This document shows positions 1 through 12,700 of a stretch of DNA of 64,000 nt, in pieces. How positions within the stretch are numbered: position 1 is the stretch's first letter; every line of letters starts with the position of its first letter. This DNA comes from Ehretia macrophylla (Eukaryota > Streptophyta > Magnoliopsida > Boraginales > Ehretiaceae), in the NCBI GenBank assembly GCA_037974665.1, contig CM075764.1, positions 90,898,825 through 90,962,824 of the forward strand, in the 5' to 3' direction. The notes beneath the pieces are model-generated. The model made no database searches and was not told where the DNA came from. It saw nothing but the letters and a program-made list of their open reading frames with translations. Position numbers and translations under genes: made by a program.

Positions 1-2518
1 GACTTGGCTCACAACCAACTAGGAATCAGTACACATCTCCAGGGTCTGCGCCCCTAGCTGGGCCACAATCCTCAGACCTACCGCTTCGTACTTGGCCTCA
101 TTATTAGAGGTCGAGAAGGAGAATTTGAGGGAATACTGGTGCTCATGGCCTGTTGGGTCCGAGATCACAACCCCAGCTCCACTTCCCCCGCTGCTCCGTC
201 CACATAGACTTTTCACATTTCCTCCGAATTGTGTTCAGCTCGGCCTGTGCACTTAACAACAAAGTCCACGATTGTTTGGGCTTTGATGGCTATTTTTGAT
301 TGATAGGCGATGTCAAATTGACTGATCTTGACTGCCCATTTCAATAGCCTGCCCGAGACTTCTGGCTTGTGCATAACAGATTTAAGTGGAGCGTTCGTCA
401 TGACTCTAATTGTGTGAGCATCGAAATACGACTTAAGCTTCCTAGCCACGGTCACTGGTGTGAAGGCGAGTTTTTCCAGGGTAGAATATCTCACCTCAGC
501 CCCATAGAGAGTCTTATTGATGTAGTAAATTGGCTTCTGGTCTCTGCCTTCTTCTCGAACTAGCACAACCCCTACTGCCATTCCCGAATAGGCTAAATAT
601 AGTACCAGCTCTTCCCCTTTCTCTAGTCGGGATAGCAGGGGCGGTGAAGCTAAGTACTTCTTCAATTCCTCGAAGGCACTCTGGCACTCCCCCGTCCATT
701 CGAAGTTCTTGGGGTTCCTTAAGATTTTAAACAGATGAGCAAACTTGTCAGCCGATCTGGACATAAATCTGCTCAGGGCGGCTACTTTTTCGGTGAGTAC
801 CTAGACATCATTCATGGAAGTTGGGGGTGTTAGGTTTAAGATTGGTTGGATTTTCTCCGGATTTTCTTTGATGCCCCGGGCTGTGACCATGAATCCCAAG
901 AACTTTCCCGCCTTGACGCCGAATGCACATTTTTCTGGGTTCAGTTTAATTCTGAATGTCATCCACATAAATTTCCATATTGCGCCCAATTTGATTTCTA
1001 AAGACTTTGTTTACCATCAGAGTATAGGTGGCTTTAGCGTTCTTGAGGCCAAAAGACATGACCTCATAGTGATAGAGCCTCTGATCGGTAATAAAAACTG
1101 TCTTTTTTTTATCCCTAGGTACCATCTTGATCTGGTTGTAGCCTTTGAAGGCATCCATAAAGGATAGTAACTCAAACCCCGAGGTGGCGTCTACTAACTG
1201 GTCAATTCGAGATAGTGAAAAGCAGTCTTTCGGGTAGGCTTTGTTGAGGTCGGTAAAATCAATACACAATCTCCATTTCCCTGTGCTCTTGGAGACCAAC
1301 ACTACATTAGATAGCTAGGTTGGGTACAGGATTTCTTGTATATGCTCAGCATCTAACAACTTTTTGACCTCCTCGGCTATGATCTTTTGTTTTTCATAAT
1401 GAAAGTGCCTACGCCTTTGCTTGACTGAATAGTAACTAGGATCGGTATTCAAGTGGTGCTCGATTATAGCTGGATCGATTCCTGTCATGTCAGCGGCGGA
1501 CCAAGCAAAGATATGTTCATTTTTAAAGAGAAATTGGCTTATACCTTTTTTGAGATTTTTTGGTAGCTCACTTCCAATCTTAGTTTTCTTGTTTTTCTCT
1601 GAAAGTTCTATCTCCCGCAGCTCTTCCGCGGGACTTCCTCTTTTTGCAACCCTCATCTCTTCGGGAAAGTCGGGTCCCCACCCTACTTGATACTTTGGTC
1701 GGAGTGAGCTCTCATAACACTCCTTAGCCGAAAGTTGGGCCCCTCTGATTGTGGCTATGCCACCCAAAGTCGGGAACTTCAGCGCTTGATGGTACGTGGA
1801 AGGTATGGCCCTGAAGTGGTTTAAGGCGACCCGCCCCAGAATACCGTTGTAAGCCGAGTTGTAGTCCATCACAATGAAATTGGCCTGCATTGAAGGCCTT
1901 TTTGAACCATCCTAGAGGGTGAGTGTGAGGTTGATGACCTCTTCTGTTTTGTGGCTATGCCCAGTGAAGCCGGCAAGTGTCCCCTTCAACGGTCGAAGCC
2001 GACTTCATTCCAACCCCATTTGCTTGAAGGCCCTCAAAAAGTTGACTTCCGCTAAGCTCCAAGTGTCTACCATCAATCTCTTGATAGTGATGTTGGCTAT
2101 CTCGGCACTAATGACCAAAGGGTCGTCATGTGGTTGGATTACTCCCTCGAGGTCATCCGAGGAAAATGTGATCCTCTCCAATCCCCCGGCTAGGCCTACC
2201 GCTGGTCTGAACTCTCATCCTGCACGGATATAGCCCTTTCTACCTACCGATGTTTCTCCGCCCGATGCGAGCCCTCCGGCAATTATTTCCCAGTCACCAC
2301 GTGTGTAGCCTTGTCATGGTTCCTGGGCGGGCTTCTTTCTCTTTCTCGGCCTGCTCCCTGATCGGGATTCCTATGAGGTTGTTGATTGATATACCTTTTA
2401 AGGTAACCTCGAGATATTAGAGCCTCGATCTCCTACTTCAGATCCCTGCACTTATCGGTGGTATGCCCATAATCCATATAGTAGCGGCAATATTTAGTCT
2501 TATTTCATTTCTCAGGTC
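1..2518 (-). pseudogene. Tat-type pol: protease, RT, RNase H, second RNase H
   Basis: Going from high to low coordinates on the minus strand: a zinc-knuckle-like CxxxMDYGHTTDKC segment near 2400-2500; an aspartic protease near 1990-2140 in which the usual DTG is read as DTW; a linker (1315-1890); RT (946-1302) with a YVDD active site at 958-969; the RT connection and RNase H (213-764); and the start of a second RNase H (19-216, beginning SGAGVV and containing NNEAKYEA). There are in-frame stops near 2425, 1912 and 1315 and frame changes around 770-990. No intact protein is possible. It continues past the left edge of the window. Confidence 0.8.
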
Positions 2519-3610
2519 GACCTTGTTAGAGATATGCCCTAATGCTATATATTTGGATGACATATATTGGGGCATTTTGACATTTACTTGTATATTATGG
2601 CATTCGTGTCTATATGTCTGTTTTCATATTGACATAATTAAGACATTCATATTCTCCTTCTTTACGTGTATGAATGAGTCCATAGTATTTTTATTAGAGA
2701 AATGTATTCTAAAAGCGTTTAGAATATGTTGGCGTATTTCCTTAATATGATAAAAATACTTAAAATATTCATAGTCCTTAGATTATTTGATTGGGACTTT
2801 AATAATCAATTACGGACTATCACATGTGTTGTTACCTTTGATTAACATAGGGATGTTAATGATAAAGGATAGTGAGCCATGTGCCATAACAGCATAGCGA
2901 TGCGACTAACAAACATGTGGATGACTATTAGTTGAATAGATCATTGAATGTGACGTGAATAACAAATTTCATGACTTTGGATTAATAATTTGTTATTCAT
3001 TGCGATTGTGCATGTAATCCTTAGATTTGAGACATTACGGTTGTCATATGTATTAGGGTTTGATTCTAGCGTTTGGACAATAATTGTTTCGACAAACGAG
3101 ATGAGATACGTCCTCTCGCAGTTTCATTCGTCTGGTATAGTGATTGACAGGTAGTGGTCAAGAGAGGATCCATTAACCTCCGGCGTGAGGCGATGTCCTA
3201 TGCGATCTAAGCTTGGTTGTTTAATGAGGAAATCCTTGGCCAAGGTATGAATGATGGAGAAAGGGTTTTCCATGTGTCATCCCTCATTACACCAATTAGA
3301 TCTATGCATAGTATCGAGTTTATGAACTTAATCGTATCATGGTTCTTGCTCGACGGACAATTAATGAAAGGATTGTATTGCACGATAATCGGCGACTATA
3401 AATAGATTCACAAGAAATTGACTTCATTACCGTATATATTGTCTTGATATATTACTAGGCGTCACTCTAGAACGTAAGGGTATTCCGAGAATGACGAAGA
3501 CATTTTCGGAATAAATTGAAAGGGTTTAATCGTCCCTCATTGCTATACGGTGGTGAATCTAGAGAGTCACACATGTTTGAGTATCATGAATAAAGTTTCT
3601 ATAATGAGCT

Positions 3611-3886
3611 TACAATGAGTTTGAAAACGTTAAAGAGTTAACGTTGTTAAATTTGGTCATTAAGTAGTAATGGACCAAAAGTGTAATTATTGAAGGTGTT
3701 GGGGCAAAAGTATAATATGGAAAGTTAGTTTCCAATTGATTAATCTAATATTGATTAGGATTAATTATAATCCAAGAGCCAAGATTTGATCTTATTTGAA
3801 TTCCATGGCTAAGATTTAATTGGCAAGTTAGTAGAGAATTACATATTGTTCCACTAACGAATACAACACAAAATATATATATATAA

Positions 3887-3972
<86 letters not shown>

Positions 3973-4265
3973 TATATATAAGAAATATATATATATTATA
4001 TGCCTACACATTACAATAAGTTTGAAAACGTTAAAGAGTTAACGTTATTGTGTTTGGTCATTAAAACGTAATGGACCAAAAGTGTAACTATTAAAAGTAT
4101 TGGGGCCAAAGTATAAATATGAAAAGTTAGTTTCCAATTAATTAATCTAATATTGATTATGATTAATTATAATCTAAGGCCAAGATTTGATCTTGACTAG
4201 ATCTATGGCTAGGATTTATTGTGGCAAGAATAATGGATAATTCCATAATTTTCCACTATCCAATA
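3611..4265. repeat. Internal direct duplication inside the solo LTR
   Basis: Two diverged copies of about 250 bp lie at 3611-3863 and 4012-4265, offset by 401 bp. Both start tacaat(g/a)agtttgaaaacg and run past a shared segment containing ttagtttccaatt. The AT microsatellite separates them. This lengthens the LTR and is a useful marker for other copies of the family. Confidence 0.75.
3891..3980. repeat. (AT)n microsatellite
   Basis: About 90 bp of nearly uninterrupted alternating TA lies between the two copies of the LTR-internal duplication. It is expected to be length-polymorphic. The tyrosine/isoleucine-rich frame on the minus strand here is an artefact of the repeat. Confidence 0.95.
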
Positions 4266-4914
4266 TATTTGTATTATATTGTTGCACAAGACACATAGAT
4301 GCATTGGAGACATATATGTTGGGAATACACAAGACACTAGGATGTATTGGAGACATATATGTATGTAATGCACAAGACACAAAGTTTGCATAGGAAAAAT
4401 ATATGCATAGAAAATATGAAGAGAGATATAACAAAAGATGAGTGGAAAAATTCTGCACATTAATTTTTCTCTTCACTCTCTATTTTCTCTCCATATTTTC
4501 AGCCATAGCTAGAGAGCTTGGGCAGAATTTTTCTCATGCTTTCAACACTTGTGTAAGCTCATCAACCCACCTAAATGGCTAGTACAAAGATTTGGTTTGT
4601 GGAGAAGAAGCTTTTGGATGCTCGTGTGGACGAACTAGACCTTTTGCACGTGTGAAATACTTGGTCATCATTCTTGTGGTGCTTCTTCATTCCTTTGGCT
4701 AGATCTTCAAGAGGTATACCTTGATAACTCTTGTTCATTCATATATATGTTTATATATGCAGTAGATATGTTGATTACATGGACTAGACATAAGGTATTA
4801 TGGTGAATACAAATGATATGTGTTGCTGAAATTTTTTTGAAATCAAGTTCTTGCTTCCACCTAGCTCATTATATGTTGTGATTCACCTCTTGTAAGCACG
4901 ATCCTTTCAGACCT

Positions 4915-5760
4915 CGCATCTTGGGTACTGGTGGCAGGTAGTTTTGATGTTGAATCTCTATCAGGATCTGCTCTCTCGAGGTGTTGAAGGGTGTGAACAT
5001 TGTGAACCTCTGGCCCGGTTTGTGCTGCTGCTGAGGTTGTTTGCCCCTACTGGCTTGCACTTTTTTCCCGAGCTGAGCCCTGGTCGTGGGCTCCCCTTTC
5101 TTTTCTTTTTCTTTGCGATTCTCCCTTTTTACCTGGTGAATATCTTCAGAATAAATATATCCCTCCGCTTTCACCATCAGCTTGGCCACAGTATCCACCG
5201 GGTCAATGGCTAAGGATGATGTGAGGGGTCCCGACCTGAGCCCACTTTGGTAAGCCATTAGAGCCATAGAATCTTCCAGGTTGGGGATCCTTAGTGACTC
5301 ATCATTGAATCGGGCGGTGTAGGCCCTCAAACTTTCTCCCTTTTGCTGCTTCACTGTAAACAGCGACGAGGTATGGCAGGTGGCATGTTGGCTCCCCGCA
5401 AATCGGGACAGGAATGCTTCCGCCATCTGAGGAAAACTTTCCACTGACCCAGGATGAAGTTTCTAGAACCAGTCCAGTGTGTTGCCTACCAAGGTGGTCG
5501 GGAACGCCTTCATCTTCATCTGATTTGTCATATCATGAAGGGTCATATGATGATCAAAGTTCAGCAAATGGCTAGCAGGATCACAATCTGCATTGTACAT
5601 TACCAAGTGCGGCATCCAGTTCCTTGCAGGTAGCGCTGTAGCCAGCACCTTGGGTAAAAAAGGGCTGACGCTGAGCAAGTTTATGACCTTGGCTATGGCC
5701 GCCACAGTCTTAGCCTGCTTGGGATCGATAGGGGTAGCCCTGCAGTTTCGGGTTTTATAA
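4915..5760 (-). pseudogene. Tat-type gag (retrotransposon capsid-like)
   Basis: Minus-strand frames at 5463-5705 and 4869-5444 form one gag protein split by a TAG stop at about 5462 (after the LDWF motif). Typical plant gypsy gag motifs are visible: DPASHLLNFDHHM, AFPTTLVGNTLDWF, SFPQMAEAFLSRFAGS and the ESLRAYTARFNDESL segment. A basic, lysine-rich stretch follows near 5050-5130. The frame is broken at 4914 by the solo LTR and resumes at 2518. The N-terminus upstream of 5705 is not clear because the leader has several stops. Confidence 0.75.
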
Positions 5761-6170
5761 GTTCGGGTAACTGGCTTGGGAGATCCATCGTCATCGTTGT
5801 GGGCTTGAGCCTATCTCGGGATTGGCACTCGAAATTGTGGTCACTCTTAGGGAGGGGCCATGGCTAGTGCTGCTGGTGGATCTGTAGCTAGGCATGTTAC
5901 CTGCTATTTAAGCTCTTTGAACATTTAGAACATCAACTTCATCTCGGGGGCCATGCCCGCTGTGAAGTCATCTCCGGGCTGGACAGTTTGTGTGGTTAAG
6001 TGTATACGTTGGCTCGTTCCAACGTCGATTTGGGTTGGGTTTTGGCTTGGTGCTTGGGTAGCTTCGAGGTCCTCACCAAGGGCGGGTGAGTTCTCTACTG
6101 GCAAGTTATGGCTTTGGGTTTATACCATGGTGGTTTCTCAGTGGGTGGTGAGGTTAATAGGACTGATGCT
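5761..6170 (-). other. Leader of the Tat-type element (between gag and primer site)
   Basis: This is 410 bp of relatively GC-rich sequence between the gag frame and the primer-binding region. The plus-strand open frame at 5953-6231 runs antisense to the element and has no recognisable motif, so I do not call it a gene. No other feature was seen. Confidence 0.5.
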
Positions 6171-6190
6171 TCCCACATACGGTGCCAAAT
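6171..6190 (-). promoter_or_regulatory. Primer-binding region of the Tat-type element
   Basis: On the minus strand the LTR ends ...cccttaaca and is followed at once by atttggcaccgtatgtggga. This resembles the ttggcgccgtctgtggga sequence commonly found just after the 5' LTR of plant gypsy elements. It fixes the LTR boundary at 6191. Confidence 0.6.
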
Positions 6191-6675
6191 TGTTAAGGGC
6201 GAAACTTCAACAGTCAAGGTCGGACCGTTAGACCCGGTCTGTGCTGTTCCTTTTGATCGGGAGCCCTGACCTGCATAAGTAAAGAGAAAGAAAGGGCGAG
6301 GTGATGACCCGTATTTTTTCCTTGGGTGCGAGAATGATTAGTTTGCTCAACCCGAATGTGTTGGTTATAAGTATTTAACGTATGAGTTACCTTCATAAAT
6401 GTGGAGTAGAGCTCTATTTATACTAATCTGGGTCCGGGCAGCAATTAATGTTCAATGTTGCCTAATACGCCACCAACTGCCTATGCCATGGAACTGATGG
6501 ATAAGGCTATTACCCAACGGATAAAGTCGTTATCTGCTGGTCCGAGCCATGTAGCTTCCTTTATGTCCCATTGGATGGGCTGGCTTAACCGTTGGAGTTT
6601 ACTCGGGACTGGTTCAGGTTGGATTAGGAGTTTCAGGTAGGAACATGACTCGAATGAGTCATCTTCAGCTCGGGT
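6191..6675 (-). repeat. 5' LTR of the Tat-type element, split by insertion (tip at 18952-18963)
   Basis: On the plus strand it starts tgttaagggcg. It is interrupted at 6675 by another solo LTR. The missing tip cctccctcgtca lies at 18952-18963, giving a minus-strand LTR of about 497 bp that begins tgacgaggg and ends cttaaca. The outer boundary at 18963 is inferred from the TG start, because the partner LTR lies outside the window. Confidence 0.6.
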
Positions 6676-8921
6676 TGTCACGCCCCAACTCGACCCCACC
6701 TATAATCAGTCAGGACGCAATGGAATTTCGGTAGTATAACGACAGTAATTAAGACACCGAGGCTCTAAACCAACCTCTTAAGAATATCATACAACCAACT
6801 CCACAACCACTCAACAATCAACTCCTCAATTAAATTAACAATATACAACATAACCATATTATACAATAATCATTCTTTCAACAACCCATTCATAGTTATA
6901 CGCTTCCATTCCAACTTAGTACATAGGCTATACATACATTTCAAAATAGATTAAAACCAACTTAGTAATCTAATCATGATCAAAATAAATACTACTAAAT
7001 CATCATACATATATCCTCAAATTAAGATAGGTTATACAATACATTGTGTGAAACCCCACTTATCTGCTTTAACTTGATTTACGTCCTTTGTCTCATTTTG
7101 CGTGTATATGACCTGTTTATATGCTATAGGGCCTAGAATGTTATAATTTTGATATCAATACTTCTAATACGTGCTAAATGTGCATTCATGAAATTTTCAT
7201 AAAAAACGGAGTCAGAAATTTTATCGTCAATTTTTAGTGAATAGTATTTTTGAAACACGTCCGCTAAAATTTTGAAACTGGTCTTTTTAATCCTTCTAGA
7301 CCTAGTCCACAGACTTTAATAGACCTGTGTTTGATGAAAACGGTTTTAAAATCGGCTTAAGAATTTATTAGGATTTTTACACCGACTTTTGCAAAAATCG
7401 AATTTTAAGTCGACTCGGGTGAAATTGTTGGATTGTAAAACTTCTTGTCACCTAAAAATAATTTACTTGAGCTAGCTTGGGTGTTGAATAAATGTTTTGA
7501 ACTTTGGTGATTAAGAAAATGCATTTAAAGTCAAGAAAACACAAAAATACTAATTTAAACTAACTTTGACTTTATTTAAAATGTTGACTTTGAAGCTTAT
7601 ATCACCTACACACACAAGCAAAGGACAAAAACACCTTCATTTTCACACATATGGCCGAGAGGTTCATGAGAGAATAGCCAAGCTTTTCTTCAAGGTTTTC
7701 AACACAAAATTTCAAAGAAAAACCTAGTTTTGTCCGTAGAATTTCGTGCCGCCTTGGATTCCGCTTGTTGGGCACGCATTGCACGCATTCCTAGGCATAT
7801 ATCGCATCAAAGGTGAGAGAAAAATTCTGGATCTCAAAACTCAACTTTTGTGTTTTTGCGTATAATTGAAAATCGAACCGTTAGAATTCTAATATGATGA
7901 TAGATTATTGTTCCTTGCATGTAAGGGATCATTTAGCTGTAATACTACGAGTTTTTATCGATTGTAGTATAATTTTTATTTTTCGGGTATTTAAATTTGA
8001 TTAAATTGTTCAATGTTGATTTAATTGAGTTGTGTTGATCGGAATCGATTTCTGTCGATTTCTAAATGTTTGATAATTACGTGTTAGTGCCGTTGTAATG
8101 CCGAATTTTCGATTATGATGTTTTGGTAAAAATTCAGAAAATTCAGCCTTGACACCTTAGGGTTTTAGGGTTATCAGTCATGATTTGGAGGTGTTATGGT
8201 GGTTTTCTGAGGGGGCTAATGTAGATAATGGGTGAGTGTTTGAAACTGATTTGGAGTTGTTTGGATTAGTAGAATGTAAGATATGATTAATTGAAGTTTA
8301 GGTTGTCTTTCTTTAAAATGTTAGATTGAGCCTTAGTTGATTGGGTGTGGGTTGAGTGATTGAATTGTGAGTTGTTGATGGGTAAATTAAAGTTTGATTG
8401 TGTGTTTAATGCATGTTCGGTTAGATGGCCTACTTTGTCATCTAACTTAGTTGTTTGTTGTTTAATTAAAATATTGATGTTATATTGATTGATTATTGAG
8501 TACGGGAATCGGGCACTTTTGTTGCTGATCTTCCAGATTATTGATTGATGATTGATTGAATATTGATGATTGTTATGGAGTCTTGGTATGTGTGTGCCAC
8601 CTCTCGGGCAGCGTTGGGCTGTCGGGTTGAAAACGGCATGACTGCCAGAGACTACCCCCAGCTCGCATGACGGAGGTGTCATGGAGGGAGGGGCTAGTGA
8701 GGTACCTCAGGTGTGTGAGTAATGGGGAGTTATAAGAAGAATGGTTGAGATCGTGATGGCGTATGGAGCTACACCAACTAGAGTATCCTTTATTGAATGG
8801 TTATATAGTTATGTAATGATAGTATTATTTATGTTATTGTGTGTTTACTGACTCAAAAGATTATTCCAAGGAGTTTAATAGACCTTGCTCGAGATCTATC
8901 GGATCCTCGCTGGGCTTATTT

Positions 8922-8928
8922 TATATAA
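8922..8928 (+). promoter_or_regulatory. TATA-like box of the Tekay LTR
   Basis: tatataa sits within a stretch of about 60 bp that is nearly identical in both LTRs (16343-16349) and in the diverged solo LTR (minus, 17042-17048). That makes it the best candidate core promoter. Start site not determined. Confidence 0.5.
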
Positions 8929-8947
8929 GCTCACTCTCTATTATTGC

Positions 8948-9058
8948 ATGTTTACAGGTGTATTTTCGCAAGATTACGGGTACGTGCCTCCTGAAGAGGA
9001 GAATGTGGAAAACGTGCATTACGTGGATGAGTCCTATGTTCCAGAGTCTTATCCGTGA
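8948..9058 (+). other. Micro-ORF (36 codons) in the 5' LTR
   Basis: An ATG-initiated frame contains DYGYVP and later YVDESYV and stops with TGA. The same frame is present at 16369-16479 in the 3' LTR. A shorter relative (28 codons) is at 16936-17022 on the minus strand in the diverged solo LTR. The length difference inside the shared part is a multiple of three. Function unknown. The ATG is only about 20 bp from the TATA-like box, so it may lie at or before the transcription start. Confidence 0.4.
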
Positions 9059-9478
9059 TGTCGTACATGTTTTATTATCTTGTAAATTAACATAGTAGAC
9101 TTTTATCTGCTTTGTAGTTTATAATGTATAAGATGTTGTTAAGTTAATGAATTAGTTGATGTTGTCTTAGTAGCCTTTCTTTTGTTTATGATTAGGTTGC
9201 TAGATTGGCTCAATATGTTTTTGGTATTGTATATTAAGGTTTATGTATTATGTTGGAACGGAAGCGTATAACGAAGAATGATTATTGTATAATATAGTCA
9301 TGATGTATGCTGTATTTATTGAAGAGTTGTTTATTGTATGGTTTATGTAGTTGAGGTATGATGTCCTATGGAGGTTGGTTTAGAACCTCGGTATCTTATT
9401 TACTGTCGTTATACTGCCGAAATTTCGTTGTGTCCTGACTGGTTATAGGAGGGGTCGAGTTGGGGCGTGACATTTAAG

Positions 9479-9490
9479 TGGTATCAGAGC
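9479..9490 (+). promoter_or_regulatory. Primer-binding site (initiator tRNA-Met)
   Basis: tggtatcagagc begins six bases after the 5' LTR end. It matches the complement of the plant initiator tRNA-Met 3' end and fixes the direction of the element. Confidence 0.9.
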
Positions 9491-9741
9491 TCATGTTAGT
9501 TGTCAGCCGGGGTATTCTTGGAATGTGGGTAATGGTCTTAGCATGAAAGTATGTATGAAAAGAAAGGAAAGTGAAAAATGTGTTAACATGATTAAGTGAT
9601 AAGTGATTATGTGATTAAGGTGCTTATGTGATTATGTGAACAATTTGCTTATGTGTTTTATATGAGTTTGTTGTTTAGGTGTTAATAATTGTTTATAATA
9701 TGTTTATGTGCTATAACTGTGCTAACTCTTTGATTAGTAGA

Positions 9742-12700
9742 ATGGCCGGTCGACCGAGAACCAGAGGTAGGCCTGAGATGACTGATGAGACTCCGGGTAA
9801 CGCGGCACCGGGCCGTGACGGGGGTGATGACCGATTAGGGGCAGCTATGGAAAGGATTGCAGAGTTAGTGGCTAGTCAGGCACAGTTATTAGCAGGGCAG
9901 GCTGCCCAGAATCAGGCTATGCAGGCTCAGCTACTTAATATTCAGGGTGGTAATCACGGGCGTAGTACCCTGAAGGAGTTTTTAGGATATCATCCACCGA
10001 GATTTCAGGGGGAGCCGGATGATAGGAAGGCGGAGGCATGGATTAGCAAGTTGGAGAAGATTTTTGATCCACTTGGCTATACTGATGAGCAGAAAGTCTC
10101 TTTTGCCGTGTACTTGTTAGATGACGAGGCAGAGGAGTGGTAGCGCACGGTAAGGACTAGCTGGGCGGCACAGGGTATTCCTTATATTTGGGGTACCTTT
10201 CTGATGGATTTCCGGGCAAAGTATGTCCCCCGGATTGCGAGGGAACGGAGAGAGGCAGAGTTTCTAGCCTTGGTCCAGGGAGATGCTACAGTGGCTCAAT
10301 ATGAGGCCACATTTACTTGATTGTCCCGGTATGCACAGGAGTATGTGGCAGACGAGGAGCGGAGGACTCACAGATTTATGTTGGGGTTGAGACCCGAGAT
10401 TCAGGATGTGATGGCACTGAATCGGTATGATATTTTCACTGAGGCTTTTGAGGCAGCTTCTAGACTAGAGAAGAGGAAGGGGGATCAGCTTATTTCTAGT
10501 TAGCCCAGTAAGAGGCCGTATCAGCCGCAGTATCAGTAGGGCACGTATAGGCCTCCCGTACAGCAGGTTGGGTTCAGGCCACCAGCACAGCAGGGTTCTT
10601 TTAGGCCACAGGGTCAGCAGAGTTACTATCGGCCTCAGTTTCAGCAGGGGCCATACCAGGTTCAGACTTAGTATAAGCCAGCCCAGTCACAGGGTCAATT
10701 CAGGCCTAGTATGGTGAGACCTCAGCAGCAGGCTGTTTCAGCTGTTTCTACAGCTTCTGGTTCTTCCAGGGGCAGTGTTAGTGCCACATCATCGCAGTGT
10801 AATTACTGCAAGCGCCTAGGGCACGTGGAGTCCGACTGCAGGGTAAAGGCAGGGACATGTTTGGGTTGTGGTAGCAGCCAGCATAGGGTGAAGGATTGCC
10901 CTAGATATTCAAGGGCTGAGGGTCGGGCAGCGACTCAGGGTTATCAAGGCCGACCTACGGCCAGTGCACCTCAGCAACAGCAGCGGGTTCAGGCTCGGGC
11001 CTACGCAGTTGACTTAGAGGAGATGCCTGAGGAGACTGTAGTTGTGGAAGGTAACTTCCTTATACTTGATCAACTTGTTAAAGTGTTGATTGATTCTGGT
11101 GCTACGCATTCTTTCATTACTCCTGCTTGTGTGCAACATGTTAATTTGCAACCTGAAAGATTGCCTTATGTGGTTGAGATTAGTACCTCTTTGACTGATA
11201 AGTATGTTACTGGCTTAGTATGTAAGGATTGTATAATACACGTTAAGGGGCATAATTTTCCTTCGGACCTTATTTTATTTCCTATCTTGGGGTATGATGT
11301 TATCTTGGGTATGGATTGACTTTCTAAGTATGATGCCCAGTTGAACTGTAGAACCAAGGTAGTACAGTTTCGTTTGCAAGATCAGCCAGTAGTTGAGGTA
11401 GTAGGGAACCGGGGTGCAAAGACGAGTTTTGTTATCTCAGCAACTAAAGCCGTTAAGTTGGTGAGTAAGGGGTGTTCGGGTTATCTGGCTTATCTGATCA
11501 ATAAGCCATCTGATAAGTTGCAGCTAGAGGAAGTCCCTATTATTCGGGAATATCCCAATGTATTTCCCGAGGAGTTGCCAGGGTTACCGCCAGAGAGAGA
11601 TGTGGAGTTTGTGATCAATCTTATTCCCGGTACTCAACCTATTTCTAAATCAGTGTACTGGATGGCACCAGCTGAGTTGAAGGAGTTGAAGACTCAGTTG
11701 CAGGAGTTATTGAAGAAGGGATTCATTCAGCAGAGTTCTTCACCTTGGGGAGCTCCAGTCTTATTTGTGAAGAAGAATGATGGTACCTTGAGATTGTGTA
11801 TTGATTACCGTGGTTTGAATCAGGTGACCATCAAGAACAAGTATCCTTTGCCACTGATTGACGAGTTGTTCGATCAACTTCAGGGAGCTAAAGTCTATTC
11901 TAAATTTGATTTAAGGCAGGGGTATTATCAGCTTCGGATTCGCACGGAGGATGTTCCGAATCTGCCTTTAGGACTCGGTACGGGTATTATGAGTTCGTAG
12001 TTATGCCCTTTGGTTTAACTAATGCACCGGCAGCATTCATGGATCTTATGCATCGGGTTTTCCAGCCGTATTTAGACCAGTTCGTGGTAATCTTTATTGA
12101 TGATATCTTGGTCTATTCTAAATCTGAATCGGATCACGAGCAACATCTACGGCTTGTCTTACAGAAGCTGCAGGAGCATCAGTTGTTTGCCAAGTTCAGC
12201 AAATGTGAATTTTGGCTGCAACGCATATCTTTTCTTGGCCATGTTATTACACAAAGCGGTATCTCTGTAGATCCCACTAAGATTGAGGTGGTGATGTCTT
12301 GGAAATGGCCAGAGAATGTTTTTGAGGTCTGTAGCTTTCTTGACTTGGCGGGTTATTACCATAGGTTTGTCAAGGACTTCTCGAAGATTGCTGGGCCACT
12401 TTCTAAGTTGACCCAGAAACGGACTATCTTTAATTGGGATGAGAAGTGTGAGAGTGGGTTTCAGGAGTTGAAAAAGAGGTTGACTACTGCTCCAGTACTT
12501 GCTCTACCAGAGGGGACCGATAATATGGTTGTTTACAGCGATGCAACCAAGGAGGGCTTGGGATGTGTTCTTATGCAGGATGGCCGAGTTATTGCCTATG
12601 CTTCCCGGAAGTTGAAGCCTTATGAGGTGAATTATCCGACTCATGATCTTGAGTTAGCAGCAGTTGTCTTCGCACTGAAGAAGTGGCGTCATTATCTGTG

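Larger units (their letters stand above)
2519..4914. mobile_element. Solo LTR (TG...CA) with 5-bp TSD gacct, inserted in Tat gag
   Basis: The LTR covers 2524-4909 (2386 bp), starts tgttagagatatgccct and ends gatcctttca. It is flanked by gacct at 2519-2523 and 4910-4914. Removing it and one gacct restores a continuous gag reading frame across the junction, which proves the boundaries. There is no internal region, so it is a solo LTR left by LTR-LTR recombination. The first bases resemble those of Angela/BARE-type copia LTRs (from memory; this needs a database search). No protein is encoded in it; the open stretches near 3745-4460 are AT-rich chance frames. Confidence 0.85.
1..6675 (-). mobile_element. 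Ty3/gypsy Tat-type LTR retrotransposon, decayed, left end outside window
   Basis: Read on the minus strand, the order is 5' LTR (6191-6675, plus its tip at 18952-18963), primer site (6171-6190), gag (about 4915-5760), a zinc-knuckle-like segment and protease (about 1900-2518), RT, RNase H and then a second RNase H running off position 1. A second, archaeal-type RNase H after the first is characteristic of the Tat lineage. The element is interrupted by a solo LTR at 2524-4909 and, inside its LTR, by the nest at 6676-18946. Several stops and frameshifts show it is dead. The clade call rests on motif recognition, not on a tree. Confidence 0.8.
7047..9472 (+). repeat. 5' LTR of the Tekay-like element
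   Basis: 2426 bp, TG...CA. It has a TATA-like tatataa at 8922-8928 and a short open frame at 8948-9058 just downstream. It aligns along its whole length with 14469-16893 with scattered substitutions, mostly transitions, and a few small indels. Other open frames in it (for example 7602-7784 and 8287-8682, minus strand) are antisense to the element and show no domain. Confidence 0.92.

Noticed and set aside
3745-4011. Tyrosine/isoleucine-rich frame
   Set aside because: Produced by the (AT)n tract inside a solo LTR.
5953-6231. 92-residue plus-strand frame in the Tat leader
   Set aside because: Antisense to a retrotransposon leader and reaching into the LTR; no motif.
8287-8682. Minus-strand frames repeated in both Tekay LTRs (also 15876-16103)
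   Set aside because: They run antisense to the element, are not kept intact in the second copy and show no domain.
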